This document shows positions 7,687 through 14,962 of a stretch of DNA of 24,902 nt, piece after piece; positions within the stretch are counted from its first letter, which is position 1; each line of letters starts with the position of its first letter. A program made the position numbers and the translations under genes. This DNA is from Pseudomonadota bacterium (GTDB taxonomy: Bacteria > Pseudomonadota > Alphaproteobacteria > Rhizobiales > Rhizobiaceae): positions 1-24,902 of the forward strand of contig JAEWOP010000128.1 of the NCBI GenBank assembly GCA_023399635.1. Direction: 5' to 3'. The notes beneath the pieces were generated by a model. The model did no database searches. It was not told the DNA's origin and saw only the letters and a program-made list of their open reading frames with translations.

Positions 7687-8164
7687 TGGACTGCACAAGG
7701 CGACGTAGTCCCCCGGGCTCCAAGAGGTCTCCGGCATGCGGGTAACTCAGCGTGGGTTTCGCGAGCACCACAAACAGGATCGCGATCACCACCCCGCAGG
7801 TCAGCACCGTCGTCAAAATGAAACGCCAAAGCGGATAGATCTCTCCTTCGCGAAACAGCCGAATGATTACGAGGCCAGTCAGTACGTGAAGAACAACAAG
7901 AAGGGCCACGAAGAAGAGCTTGAGGGAGAACCAGCCGGCGAACGTCTGTTGCCCAAAGATCAGGATGATGCCCGTCGCCACCGCGACGAATGCCGCCGGC
8001 GAGATGATCGTGACATAGGAAAAGCGCACCATCATCTGCAGACGATAAAGCGAATCCTTGTCCTGCACGTAAGCCCGCTGAACGTAGAGACCGGGAAGGC
8101 TGACAAGCCCTCCAGCCCAGATGGCGATGCTGGCGATGTGCAGGAACTTGAGTGCCAGGATCAT
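7664..8164 (-). CDS. CopD/HemJ-like four-helix membrane protein
   Basis: This is a 166-residue integral membrane protein with four helices. The N-terminus LKFLHIASIAIWAGG (5-19) and the following SLPGLYVQR, YRLQMMVRFSY and WFSLKLFFVALLVVLH segments resemble both the CopD copper-transport superfamily and HemJ, the haem-using protoporphyrinogen oxidase, including a His in helix 1 (H9) and a Lys before helix 3. I cannot choose between the two; 'CopD family' is the safer label. Either role (copper or haem supply) would suit the neighbouring oxidase genes. Its 3' end overlaps the DUF2231 gene by 23 bp tail to tail. About 530 nt separate its stop from subunit II on the same strand, filled by the antisense DUF2231 gene, so co-transcription with cox is not obvious. 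Confidence 0.72.
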   Translation of the reverse strand: MILALKFLHIASIAIWAGGLVSLPGLYVQRAYVQDKDSLYRLQMMVRFSYVTIISPAAFVAVATGIILIFGQQTFAGWFSLKLFFVALLVVLHVLTGLVIIRLFREGEIYPLWRFILTTVLTCGVVIAILFVVLAKPTLSYPHAGDLLEPGGLRRLVQSISPWEIP

Positions 8165-8451
8165 GGCACTGCTCTCATGGGACTTCCTTGATTGCTTCCT
8201 ATCATCCGTCCATCCTGTGTCGGTGCCACATCCTGTCAGCGCACTTAGGGCGGGAGGTGGTACGTTCTAGTCACAAGAACGGGATTAGCGCCGGCGTTGT
8301 CGGCGCGGCGAGCAGGACGGGCTGGTGAAACACACTTTAACGATCCGTTATCAGCCACAGATGGATCATTCTTCCATCACATTCGTTCTCTCAAACTGAA
8401 ATCGACGGGTGGCTTCCTTGTCATCGCTCGACATTCAGAAGGAGATTGAAG
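8165..8451. other. Intergenic region between CopD-like and DUF992 genes
   Basis: This is a 287-bp divergent spacer, the longest in the window. It must carry the promoters of both flanking genes. I see no convincing -35/-10 pair and no GGAAC stress motif; the only structure is a short ATGGA/TCCAT repeat at 8361-8377. The AAGGAG at 8439-8444 is the ribosome site of the DUF992 gene. Confidence 0.5.
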
Positions 8452-8982
8452 ATGAAGACTATCCTCGCGTTGGGCCTTTCGGCCTCTGCCCTTACGTTCG
8501 CAGCAGCGCCTGTGGCTTTCTCGGCCGATGCTGTTCGCTATCAGGAGGCGCCAGTTTATCAGGAAACGGACGCACGCAATGGCGTTAAGATTGGCTACCT
8601 TGCCTGCGATATCGGAGGCGGTGTCGGTTATGTGCTGGGCTCCGCCAAGGAAGTCAGCTGCGTGTTCACCTCGACAGATGGTGATCGGCACGACGCCTAT
8701 GTCGGCAACATCCGCAAGATGGGCATTGACCTCGGGTTCACGACCCGCGGCAAGATGGTATGGGCGGTATTCGCGCCGACCGCCGGCTATCACACCGGCT
8801 CATTGGGTGGCCTTTATCAAGGCGCCACGGCTGAAGCCACAGTTGGCGCCGGTGTCGGTGCGAACGTTCTGATTGGTGGCACGTCCGGTTCAATCCATCT
8901 GCAGACGGTCAGCGTTCAGGGGCAGCTTGGCCTGAATGTTGCTGCAACCGGCACCTCGATGACCCTTACGCCGGCAAGCTGA
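8452..8982 (+). CDS. DUF992 family exported protein
   Basis: This is a 176-residue secreted protein. A Sec signal peptide is clear: MKTILALGLSASALTFAAAP then VAFSA, with cleavage expected after AFSA at about residue 26. The mature part matches the DUF992 pattern: an early KIGYLACDIGGGVGYVLGSAKEV-type block with two Cys (about 49 and 67), GMDLGFTT-like and MVWAVFAPT strands, and a Gly-rich C-terminal half (GGLYQGATAEATVGAGVGAN). The function is unknown; DUF992 proteins are periplasmic or surface-exposed in Rhizobiales. The ATG at 8452 is chosen over a TTG at 8446 because AAGGAG (8439-8444) is then spaced 7 nt away. It is monocistronic, ending in a hairpin terminator at 9013-9045. Confidence 0.88.
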   Translation: MKTILALGLSASALTFAAAPVAFSADAVRYQEAPVYQETDARNGVKIGYLACDIGGGVGYVLGSAKEVSCVFTSTDGDRHDAYVGNIRKMGIDLGFTTRGKMVWAVFAPTAGYHTGSLGGLYQGATAEATVGAGVGANVLIGGTSGSIHLQTVSVQGQLGLNVAATGTSMTLTPAS

Positions 8983-9012
8983 GCCGGCACCCGCATTCGT
9001 GACACGAATGGT

Positions 9013-9045
9013 GGCCTCTCCATATGGAGGGGCCATCTTCGTTTT
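9013..9045 (+). terminator. Rho-independent terminator of the DUF992 gene
   Basis: GGCCTCTCC (9013-9021), loop ATAT, GGAGGGGCC (9026-9034) form a 9-bp stem with one G-U pair, followed by the U-rich tail ATCTTCGTTTT. A second perfect 7-bp palindrome, ATTCGTG-A-CACGAAT (8995-9009), lies just before it. Confidence 0.75.
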
Positions 9046-9194
9046 GAGGTCTTCATATCTCTCTCGCGCATCCTTATCTTAGCTTTCGCGAGACCCTTGT
9101 TCCTCGCCTCAGATGCGGAACGGCAGCGCGGGTTGAGTCTCCCGCCGATCCGATGTATTCGCCCCCCTTCAATCAGAAAGCTCCGAGGTTACGC

Positions 9195-10301
9195 GTGACC
9201 AGCGGCATCCAGACACCTTATTACCTGATCGACAAGTCGAAGTTGCTGCGCAACATGGAGACGATCGCCCGCGTACGGGAGGCCTCTGGCGCAAAGGCTT
9301 TGCTGGCGCTGAAATGCTTCGCGACCTGGTCGGTTTTTGACTTCATGCGAGAGTACATGGATGGCACAACCTCGTCGTCATTGAACGAGGTGCGTCTGGG
9401 CCATGAGCGCTTCGGCAAGGAAACACATGCCTACTCCGTTGCCTATGCCGACTACGAGATCGACGAGGTCGTAAGTCACGCCGACAAGATCATCTTCAAT
9501 TCCATCGGCCAGCTGGAGCGCTATGCAGACAATGCCTCGGGCATCGTTCGCGGCCTCCGCTTGAACCCGCAAGTCTCCTCTTCGAGCTTCGATCTTGCAG
9601 ATCCCGCGCGTCCGTTTTCGCGGCTCGGGGAATGGGATCTTGCCAAGGTCGAGAAGGTCATGGATCGCATCAGTGGCTTCATGATCCACAACAACTGTGA
9701 GAACAGCGATTTTTCCCTGTTTGACCGCATGCTCGGACAGATCGAGGAGCGATTTGCGCCACTGCTGAAGCGTGCAGAATGGGTCAGCCTCGGTGGCGGC
9801 ATTCACTTCACTGGCGAGAACTATCCGGTCGACGCTTTCTGCGAGCGGCTGAAGCGCTTCTCGGGAGACTATGGCGTGCAGGTATACCTGGAGCCTGGGG
9901 AGGCCTCTATCACCAAGTCGACAACACTCGAGACCACGGTGCTCGATACGCTTTACAACGGCAAGAAGCTTGCCGTGGTGGATTCCTCCATTGAGGCACA
10001 CATGCTGGATCTGCTGATCTACCGCGAAAACGCGAAGGTGCTGCCGAACGAGGGTCCCCACCGCTACATGGTGTGCGGAAAGTCCTGCCTTGCTGGCGAC
10101 GTCTTCGGTGAATTCGACTTCCCACAGGAACTCAAGATCGGCGACCGCGTCTCGTTTCAGGATGCCGCCGGTTATACGATGGTCAAGAAGAACTGGTTTA
10201 ACGGCGTGAAAATGCCCGCAATCGCCATCCGGGAGTTGGATGGCAGCATCAGAACAGTCCGCGAGTTCGATTACACGGATTACGAACAAAGCCTCTCGTG
10301 A
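9195..10301 (+). CDS. nspC: Carboxynorspermidine/carboxyspermidine decarboxylase
   Basis: This PLP-dependent decarboxylase (alanine racemase-like fold, type III) makes spermidine or norspermidine from the carboxylated precursor in the S-adenosylmethionine-independent polyamine pathway. In the 368-residue form, K40 in LLALKCF is the PLP lysine, HNNCE (165-169) and SLGGGIHF (198-205) bind the cofactor, YLEPGEA (231-237) holds the family Glu, and C298 in CGKSCLAGD is the active-site Cys donated across the dimer. The GTG at 9195 is preferred: GAGG (9185-9188) precedes it and the protein then begins right before the family start IQTPYYLIDK. An ATG at 9153 would add 14 residues but has no visible ribosome site. 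The dehydrogenase of the same pathway starts 38 nt downstream. Confidence 0.92.
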   Translation: MTSGIQTPYYLIDKSKLLRNMETIARVREASGAKALLALKCFATWSVFDFMREYMDGTTSSSLNEVRLGHERFGKETHAYSVAYADYEIDEVVSHADKIIFNSIGQLERYADNASGIVRGLRLNPQVSSSSFDLADPARPFSRLGEWDLAKVEKVMDRISGFMIHNNCENSDFSLFDRMLGQIEERFAPLLKRAEWVSLGGGIHFTGENYPVDAFCERLKRFSGDYGVQVYLEPGEASITKSTTLETTVLDTLYNGKKLAVVDSSIEAHMLDLLIYRENAKVLPNEGPHRYMVCGKSCLAGDVFGEFDFPQELKIGDRVSFQDAAGYTMVKKNWFNGVKMPAIAIRELDGSIRTVREFDYTDYEQSLS

Positions 10302-10339
10302 GGCCTCTGACGATTGACTACAAGGAGTTGGTCCCCACT

Positions 10340-11581
10340 ATGAAGAAGAACGTCCTGATCATCGGCGCCGGCGGCGTTGCCCAGGTGGTGGCGCACAAGT
10401 GCGCCCAGAACAACGACGTGTTGGGCGATATCCATATCGCATCACGCACGAAGGTAAAGTGCGATGCCATCATCGCCTCGGTCCACGAGAAGAAGGCGAT
10501 GAAGCAGCCGGGCGTGCTGGAGGCTCATGCTCTCGACGCCCTCGACATCGAGGCGACGAAGGCGCTGATCAAGAAGACCGGCTGCGAAATCGTCATAAAT
10601 GTCGGAACTGCGTTCCTTAACATGTCCGTGCTGCGCGCCTGCATCGACACAGGCGTTGCCTATATCGACACGGCGATCCACGAAGAACCGAACAAGATCT
10701 GCGAAACGCCACCCTGGTACGGAAACTACGAGTGGAAACGGGCGGCCGAATGCGAGGAGAAGGGCATCACCGCAATCCTCGGCGCTGGCTTCGATCCGGG
10801 CGTCGTCAACGCCTATGCCCGTCTTGCCAAGGACGAGTATCTCGACAAGGTGACGGATGTCGACATCGTCGACATCAATGCCGGCAGCCACGGCAAGTAC
10901 TTCGCCACGAACTTCGACCCGGAAATCAACTTCCGTGAATTCACCGGTGTCGTCTATTCCTGGCAGAACAACCAGTGGCAGGTGAACAAGATGTTCGAGA
11001 TCGGCAAGGATTATGACCTGCCGGTCGTTGGTACGCGGCGCGCCTATCTCTGCGGCCATGACGAGGTTCACTCGCTCGCCAAGAACATGGACGGCGCGGA
11101 CGTGCGCTTCTGGATGGGCTTCGGCGATCACTACATCAACGTCTTCACCGTCCTGAAGAACATTGGTCTTCTGTCCGAGCAGCCGGTGAAGCTTGCCGAC
11201 GGTTCGGAAGTCGTGCCGCTCAAGGTCGTCAAGGCTTGCCTGCCCGACCCCGCCTCGCTTGCTCCAGACTACGAAGGCAAGACCTGCATCGGCGACTTCG
11301 TGAAGGGCACCAAGGACGGCAAGGAACGGACGGTGTTCATCTACAACGTCGCCGACCACAAGGAAGCCTACAACGAAGTCGGCAGCCAGGGCATTTCCTA
11401 CACGGCAGGCGTTCCCCCGGTCGCGGCTGCAATGCTGGTTGCCACCGGCGAGTGGGACGTGAAGAAGATGGCCAATGTGGAGGAACTGCCGCCGCGGCCC
11501 TTCCTCCACATTCTCAATCATATCGGCCTGCCGACCTGGATCCGGGACGAGCAGGGCGAGCGTCCGCTCGATTTTTCCTGA
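10340..11581 (+). CDS. Carboxy(nor)spermidine dehydrogenase, saccharopine dehydrogenase family
   Basis: This 413-residue NAD(P)-dependent enzyme condenses aspartate semialdehyde with putrescine or diaminopropane to give carboxyspermidine or carboxynorspermidine, the substrate of the adjacent decarboxylase. An N-terminal Rossmann motif IIGAGGVAQVVAHKC (7-21) is followed by the family blocks NVGTAFLNMSVLRAC and GAGFDPGVVNAYAR, and by the C-terminal TGVPP-like segment SYTAGVPPVAAAM. The start at 10340 follows AAGGAG (10322-10327), and the Rossmann strand begins at residue 4 as usual; a start at 10298 would overlap nspC by 4 nt but adds 14 atypical residues. The two genes form an operon closed by the hairpin at 11601-11640. 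Confidence 0.92.
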   Translation: MKKNVLIIGAGGVAQVVAHKCAQNNDVLGDIHIASRTKVKCDAIIASVHEKKAMKQPGVLEAHALDALDIEATKALIKKTGCEIVINVGTAFLNMSVLRACIDTGVAYIDTAIHEEPNKICETPPWYGNYEWKRAAECEEKGITAILGAGFDPGVVNAYARLAKDEYLDKVTDVDIVDINAGSHGKYFATNFDPEINFREFTGVVYSWQNNQWQVNKMFEIGKDYDLPVVGTRRAYLCGHDEVHSLAKNMDGADVRFWMGFGDHYINVFTVLKNIGLLSEQPVKLADGSEVVPLKVVKACLPDPASLAPDYEGKTCIGDFVKGTKDGKERTVFIYNVADHKEAYNEVGSQGISYTAGVPPVAAAMLVATGEWDVKKMANVEELPPRPFLHILNHIGLPTWIRDEQGERPLDFS

Positions 11582-11600
11582 GGTCGGACTGAGGCTTCAC

Positions 11601-11640
11601 GAGGCGCTGCGCTACTTGCTGCGGCGCCTCAATTCTGTTT
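11601..11640 (+). terminator. Terminator of the nspC operon
   Basis: GAGGCGCTGC (11601-11610) pairs with GCGGCGCCTC (11621-11630), a 10-bp stem with one G-U pair and a 10-nt loop, followed by AATTCTGTTT. The distal arm overlaps the stop codon of the convergent response-regulator gene. The minus-strand side has no T tract, so it should act mainly on the plus strand. Confidence 0.6.
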
Positions 11641-12357
11641 CACCCCCAGCCAATCATTGAGCTCTGCCTCGGCGCGTTCCAGTGCGCTGTAGTTGATCAG
11701 CTTGCGCATCAGTGCCACCGCAACGGCACGGCTACGAAGATTGTAGCGTCCCTCGTCTCCATCTTCGCCCACTCGATGATAGACGTTCAGCTTCTCGTAG
11801 AGTTGCTGCAACCTGTTCTGGACGCTCCGGAGCGAAAGGTTGTGGCGGCGGGCGATCATCCGGTCGGTGAGCCCCAGCGCAATATCGATGAGGATCTCGT
11901 ACTCGACATCGGTGAAGCCGTTGACGTGCCCCAGGCTCTTCTGCTGGAGACCGCGCACCTCGCGATCAATCACGCACTGTGCCTCGATGAAGATGCTCCG
12001 AAGCGCGAGCCTCAAGCGGTCGTCAGACGCCGACTTCAGGACATAGCCGTAGGCTGCTCCCTCCGGAACGATGCGGGAGACGCCGCGGACATAAGCCTCG
12101 TCGGCATAATTGGACCAGAAAAGTATCCGCGTATCCGGCCGCTCCTTCCAGATCGTACGTGCTGCCTCGATACCGTTCCGTTCCGACATCTGGAGGTCCA
12201 TCACGATGTGGGCAGAGCGATGCTGACGTGCCAGGCCTTCGCCAATCTTTCCGTTATCGGCTTCCAGCACGACGCTGCATTCCGGAAGCGCGGCTCGCAC
12301 AGCGTCGTGCAGATAAGAGCGATGGAGGGGATCGTCTTCGACGATGAGGACTTCCAT
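11629..12357 (-). CDS. NarL/FixJ-type response regulator
   Basis: This is a 242-residue two-component regulator. The receiver domain (1-120) has the acidic pair E7-D8/D9, the phospho-acceptor D54 in HIVMDLQMSE, and K108 in GYVLKSA. A LuxR-type helix-turn-helix follows at about 147-195 (FTDVEYEILIDIALGLTDR, then RHNLSLRSVQNRLQQLYEKL). The tail of about 45 residues after it is longer than usual for this family. It lies 14 nt downstream of the sensor kinase gene on the same strand, so the two are a cognate pair. Likely targets are its own operon and the ABC importer reading the other way from the kinase, which is inference from position. Confidence 0.9.
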   Translation of the reverse strand: MEVLIVEDDPLHRSYLHDAVRAALPECSVVLEADNGKIGEGLARQHRSAHIVMDLQMSERNGIEAARTIWKERPDTRILFWSNYADEAYVRGVSRIVPEGAAYGYVLKSASDDRLRLALRSIFIEAQCVIDREVRGLQQKSLGHVNGFTDVEYEILIDIALGLTDRMIARRHNLSLRSVQNRLQQLYEKLNVYHRVGEDGDEGRYNLRSRAVAVALMRKLINYSALERAEAELNDWLGVKQN

Positions 12358-12371
12358 TCTTTTTCCTTGTT

Positions 12372-13598
12372 CTATGCGCTCTTCAAGACGTGGAGGGGAA
12401 GCGAAAGCTTGACGGATGCGCCGGCTCCCACTTCGCTGCTGCCAATCTCAAACCGGGCGCCGATCAACCGGGCCCTCGTACGCATGTTGTCGATGCCATG
12501 ACCGGCTTGCTCGCAGGGATGACCGATACCCACGCCATCATCGGAGACCGTGACCGTCAAGCCGGCGCTGCTACTGCGCAGAGCGACCACGATCTCCGAC
12601 GGCTGGCCGTGCCGGACGGAGTTGTTGACGGCCTCCTGCACGATACGGAATAGCGCAGTTGCAACTGTTTGGTTGATTTCGACGAGGAGGTCCCCGGTTT
12701 CATCGATCACCTTGAATCGGATCGCCATGCCACTCTCGCGCACCGAGCGTTCGAGGTGGTTTTCTATAGCCTCCGCAACGCCGAAGAGCTGTAGAACGGA
12801 AGGCTTTGCCTCCTCGATGATCTTGCGAAGGTCCTGCATGCAGTGTTGCAGGCTTCGGAAAAGAGGCTCAAGTGTTTCGCCCGGCACATCCGGGAGATGA
12901 GACAGGCGTTCCATCCGTCGCGCCAGCCGCGTCAGGTCCGCAAGCGTCTGGTCGTGGAGGTCCATCCCGATTCGCTGGCGCTCTGCCTCCAGCGCTTCGG
13001 TCAGCTTGAGGGCGCCGAGGCGCAAGCCCTCTTCCCGTGCCCGCGCCTCCGTTTCCACCACGGCAGACCGCTTAGCCTGCTCCGCTGCACGAAGTGCGAA
13101 GAAATAGGGTGCCAACAGGTCTGCGATGGAGCGAGCGTTCTCCACATCCTCCAGCGTATAGTGATCCGGCTGATGACTGGAGCAACTGAGGGCGCCGATA
13201 ATGTCGCCTTGAACCTTGAGCGGGACATGAAGCCGGCTGCGCAGGGAAAGGTTTATGATGGGACTGGAGAAGGCGCCGTCGAAGTGGAAGCGTGGATCTG
13301 CGCAGGCGTCTCCAGAAAGAAGATAGTCCACTTCACCCGAAAGCAGGCTTCGGATCGGGCTACCAGTCAGGAGCGCCGGCGGCTGCTGGCTCCACGCGGT
13401 CTCCAGACCACTTTCATAAGCGATATGGTACTTGCCATCGAGCATCTTGATGCAGACATCGAGATGGTCGTGCGGGATGATGTGGCCGATTTCGACTGCG
13501 ACGGCCTGGATGATTGCGTTGAAGTCGAGTTGCCCGGCGAGCAGCCTGGAGATTCCGAGATAGTGGTCAAAGAGAGCGGTGCGTGTCGGATTGAGCAT
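12372..13598 (-). CDS. Soluble GAF-domain sensor histidine kinase (NarX/DesK-type core)
   Basis: This is a 408-residue kinase with no membrane segment, so it senses a cytoplasmic signal. A GAF domain covers about residues 20-170. A coiled linker leads to the HisKA_3 dimerisation helix with phospho-acceptor H215 in RIGMDLHDQTLADL, then a HATPase domain: N-box ALFRIVQEAVNNSVRHG (315-331), G1 box SDDGVGIG (352-359), G2 region GHGIDNMRTRA. The ATG at 13598 follows GGGAGGAC about 10 nt upstream. The partner response regulator lies 14 nt downstream. The gene is divergent from a sugar ABC importer across 264 bp. The GAF ligand is unknown; a sugar metabolite or redox cue would fit the neighbourhood, without direct evidence. 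Confidence 0.9.
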   Translation of the reverse strand: MLNPTRTALFDHYLGISRLLAGQLDFNAIIQAVAVEIGHIIPHDHLDVCIKMLDGKYHIAYESGLETAWSQQPPALLTGSPIRSLLSGEVDYLLSGDACADPRFHFDGAFSSPIINLSLRSRLHVPLKVQGDIIGALSCSSHQPDHYTLEDVENARSIADLLAPYFFALRAAEQAKRSAVVETEARAREEGLRLGALKLTEALEAERQRIGMDLHDQTLADLTRLARRMERLSHLPDVPGETLEPLFRSLQHCMQDLRKIIEEAKPSVLQLFGVAEAIENHLERSVRESGMAIRFKVIDETGDLLVEINQTVATALFRIVQEAVNNSVRHGQPSEIVVALRSSSAGLTVTVSDDGVGIGHPCEQAGHGIDNMRTRARLIGARFEIGSSEVGAGASVKLSLPLHVLKSA

Positions 13599-13678
13599 CG
13601 GGCGACGTCCTCCCAGCCGTCACGTGGGGCGGTTTGCGACGCCCATCTTGATTAAGCGCTTCCCTGAGGAAATTGTCT

Positions 13679-13692
13679 TGCGGGATCCCGCA
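13679..13692. promoter_or_regulatory. 14-bp perfect palindrome in the kinase/importer intergenic region
   Basis: TGCGGGATCCCGCA is perfectly self-complementary. It lies 81 bp upstream of the kinase start and 171 bp upstream of the binding-protein start. An 8-bp palindrome AAGCGCTT (13654-13661) is close by. The location suits an operator shared by both divergent transcripts, possibly for the adjacent NarL-type regulator. Confidence 0.4.
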
Positions 13693-13862
13693 TATTTCGC
13701 GCGTTCCTCCGCATGTCCGGTGCTTGGATTTGCCTTTGCAATACCCCGCAACTGGGTCATTCTTCTCTTACTGACGCCTCGGCGCCAGTTCAAATGGCAA
13801 TTCGGTGGCCCGTTGAGGAGCGGACCGAGAGATCAGCCCGAGGGGCGATAAGGGAGGAAGAC

Positions 13863-14879
13863 ATGACCATCAATAAGATGCTTCTGGCATCGATTGCGCT
13901 TGCGTTCGTAACAGCGCCAGTTTCGGCTTCGGCTGAAACGGCGGAAAAGAAGATTGCCCTGTCCAACAACTATGCCGGCAATTCGTGGCGCCAGGCGATG
14001 CTGACCAGCTGGGACAAGATCACCAAGGAGGCGGTAAGCCAGGGTATCGTTGCAGCGGCCGATCCTTTCACGACTGCTGAAAACCAGGCCACCGAACAGG
14101 CGGCGCAGATCCAGAATCTTATCCTGCAGGGCTATGATGCGATTGTCGTCAATGCGGCTTCGCCGACTGCTCTCAACGGAGCGGTGAAGGAAGCCTGCGA
14201 TGCAGGGATTGTGGTCGTCTCCTTCGACGGGATCGTCACTGAACCTTGCGCCTGGCGGATTGCCGTCGACTTCAAGGCCATGGGCGAGAGCCAGATTGAA
14301 TACCTCGCCAAGAAGATGCCGGAAGGTGGCAACTTGCTGGAAATACGGGGGCTTGCCGGCGTTTCGGTGGACGATGAGATCCATGCTGGCATCCAGGCTG
14401 GTGTCGAGAAGAACCCACAGTTCAAGATCGTCGGCTCGGTCAATGGCGACTGGGCACAGGACGTCGCACAACGTGCTGTCGCTGGAATCCTGCCAAGCCT
14501 GCCGGAGATCGCAGCGGTCGTTACTCAGGGCGGTGACGGTTACGGTGCCGCGCAGGCATTCGCAGCCGCCAACCGGCCAATCCCGACAGTGGTCATGGGT
14601 AACCGTGAAGACGAACTTCGCTGGTGGAAGGAACAGAAGGACGCCAACGGTTACGAGACCATGTCGGTCTCCATCGCGCCTGGCGTTTCTACGCTGGCCT
14701 TCTGGGTCGCGCAGCAGATCCTCGACGGCAAGGACGTGAAGAAGGATCTGGTGGTGCCATTCCTCCGTATCGACCAGGATAACCTCGAAGCCAACCTCGA
14801 AAACACCGAGAAGGGTGGCGTTGCCAACGTTGAGTACTCGCTCGAAGATGCTCAGAAGGTAATCGGCGGAGCGAACTAA
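13863..14879 (+). CDS. Sugar ABC transporter, periplasmic binding protein
   Basis: This 338-residue binding protein belongs to the RbsB-like family (Peripla_BP_4) and delivers a sugar or sugar-like solute to the importer encoded downstream. A Sec signal peptide ends near VSASA-E (about residue 24). The mature start KKIALSNNYAGNSWRQAM is typical: the first beta strand followed by the ligand-contacting Asn/Trp region. YDAIVVNAASPTALNGAV and VVSFDGIV are the usual strands of the first lobe, and VVTQGGDGYGAAQAF lies in the second. The start at 13863 follows AGGGAGGA (13850-13857). It is followed by a strong hairpin and then the ATPase and permease genes. The ligand is not readable from sequence; the lactonase at the operon end points to an aldose. 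Confidence 0.93.
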   Translation: MTINKMLLASIALAFVTAPVSASAETAEKKIALSNNYAGNSWRQAMLTSWDKITKEAVSQGIVAAADPFTTAENQATEQAAQIQNLILQGYDAIVVNAASPTALNGAVKEACDAGIVVVSFDGIVTEPCAWRIAVDFKAMGESQIEYLAKKMPEGGNLLEIRGLAGVSVDDEIHAGIQAGVEKNPQFKIVGSVNGDWAQDVAQRAVAGILPSLPEIAAVVTQGGDGYGAAQAFAAANRPIPTVVMGNREDELRWWKEQKDANGYETMSVSIAPGVSTLAFWVAQQILDGKDVKKDLVVPFLRIDQDNLEANLENTEKGGVANVEYSLEDAQKVIGGAN

Positions 14880-14898
14880 CCAGGTTCAATCCATCTTC

Positions 14899-14940
14899 CT
14901 ACCGGGTGTGGCCGTGGCCGCACCCGGTAGGGCTTCTTTT
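14899..14940 (+). terminator. Hairpin terminator/attenuator between binding protein and ATPase genes
   Basis: CTACCGGGTG (14899-14908) pairs perfectly with CACCCGGTAG (14921-14930), a 10-bp GC-rich stem with a 12-nt loop, followed by GGCTTCTTTT. It lies 20 nt after the binding-protein stop and 23 nt before the ATPase start. Partial termination here would give more binding protein than membrane components, a common arrangement. Confidence 0.8.
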
Positions 14941-14962
14941 GTCCCAACAGAACAGCGTCGTC

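Noticed and set aside
8361..8377. ATGGA/TCCAT inverted repeat upstream of the DUF992 gene
   Set aside because: Five-base arms are expected by chance in a spacer of this size.
9117..9140. GGAAC before nspC as a stress promoter
   Set aside because: No TT at 18 or 19 bases after the motif.
10442..11521. 359-codon minus-strand frame
   Set aside because: Antisense shadow of the carboxyspermidine dehydrogenase gene caused by high G+C codon use; the protein shows no recognisable family.
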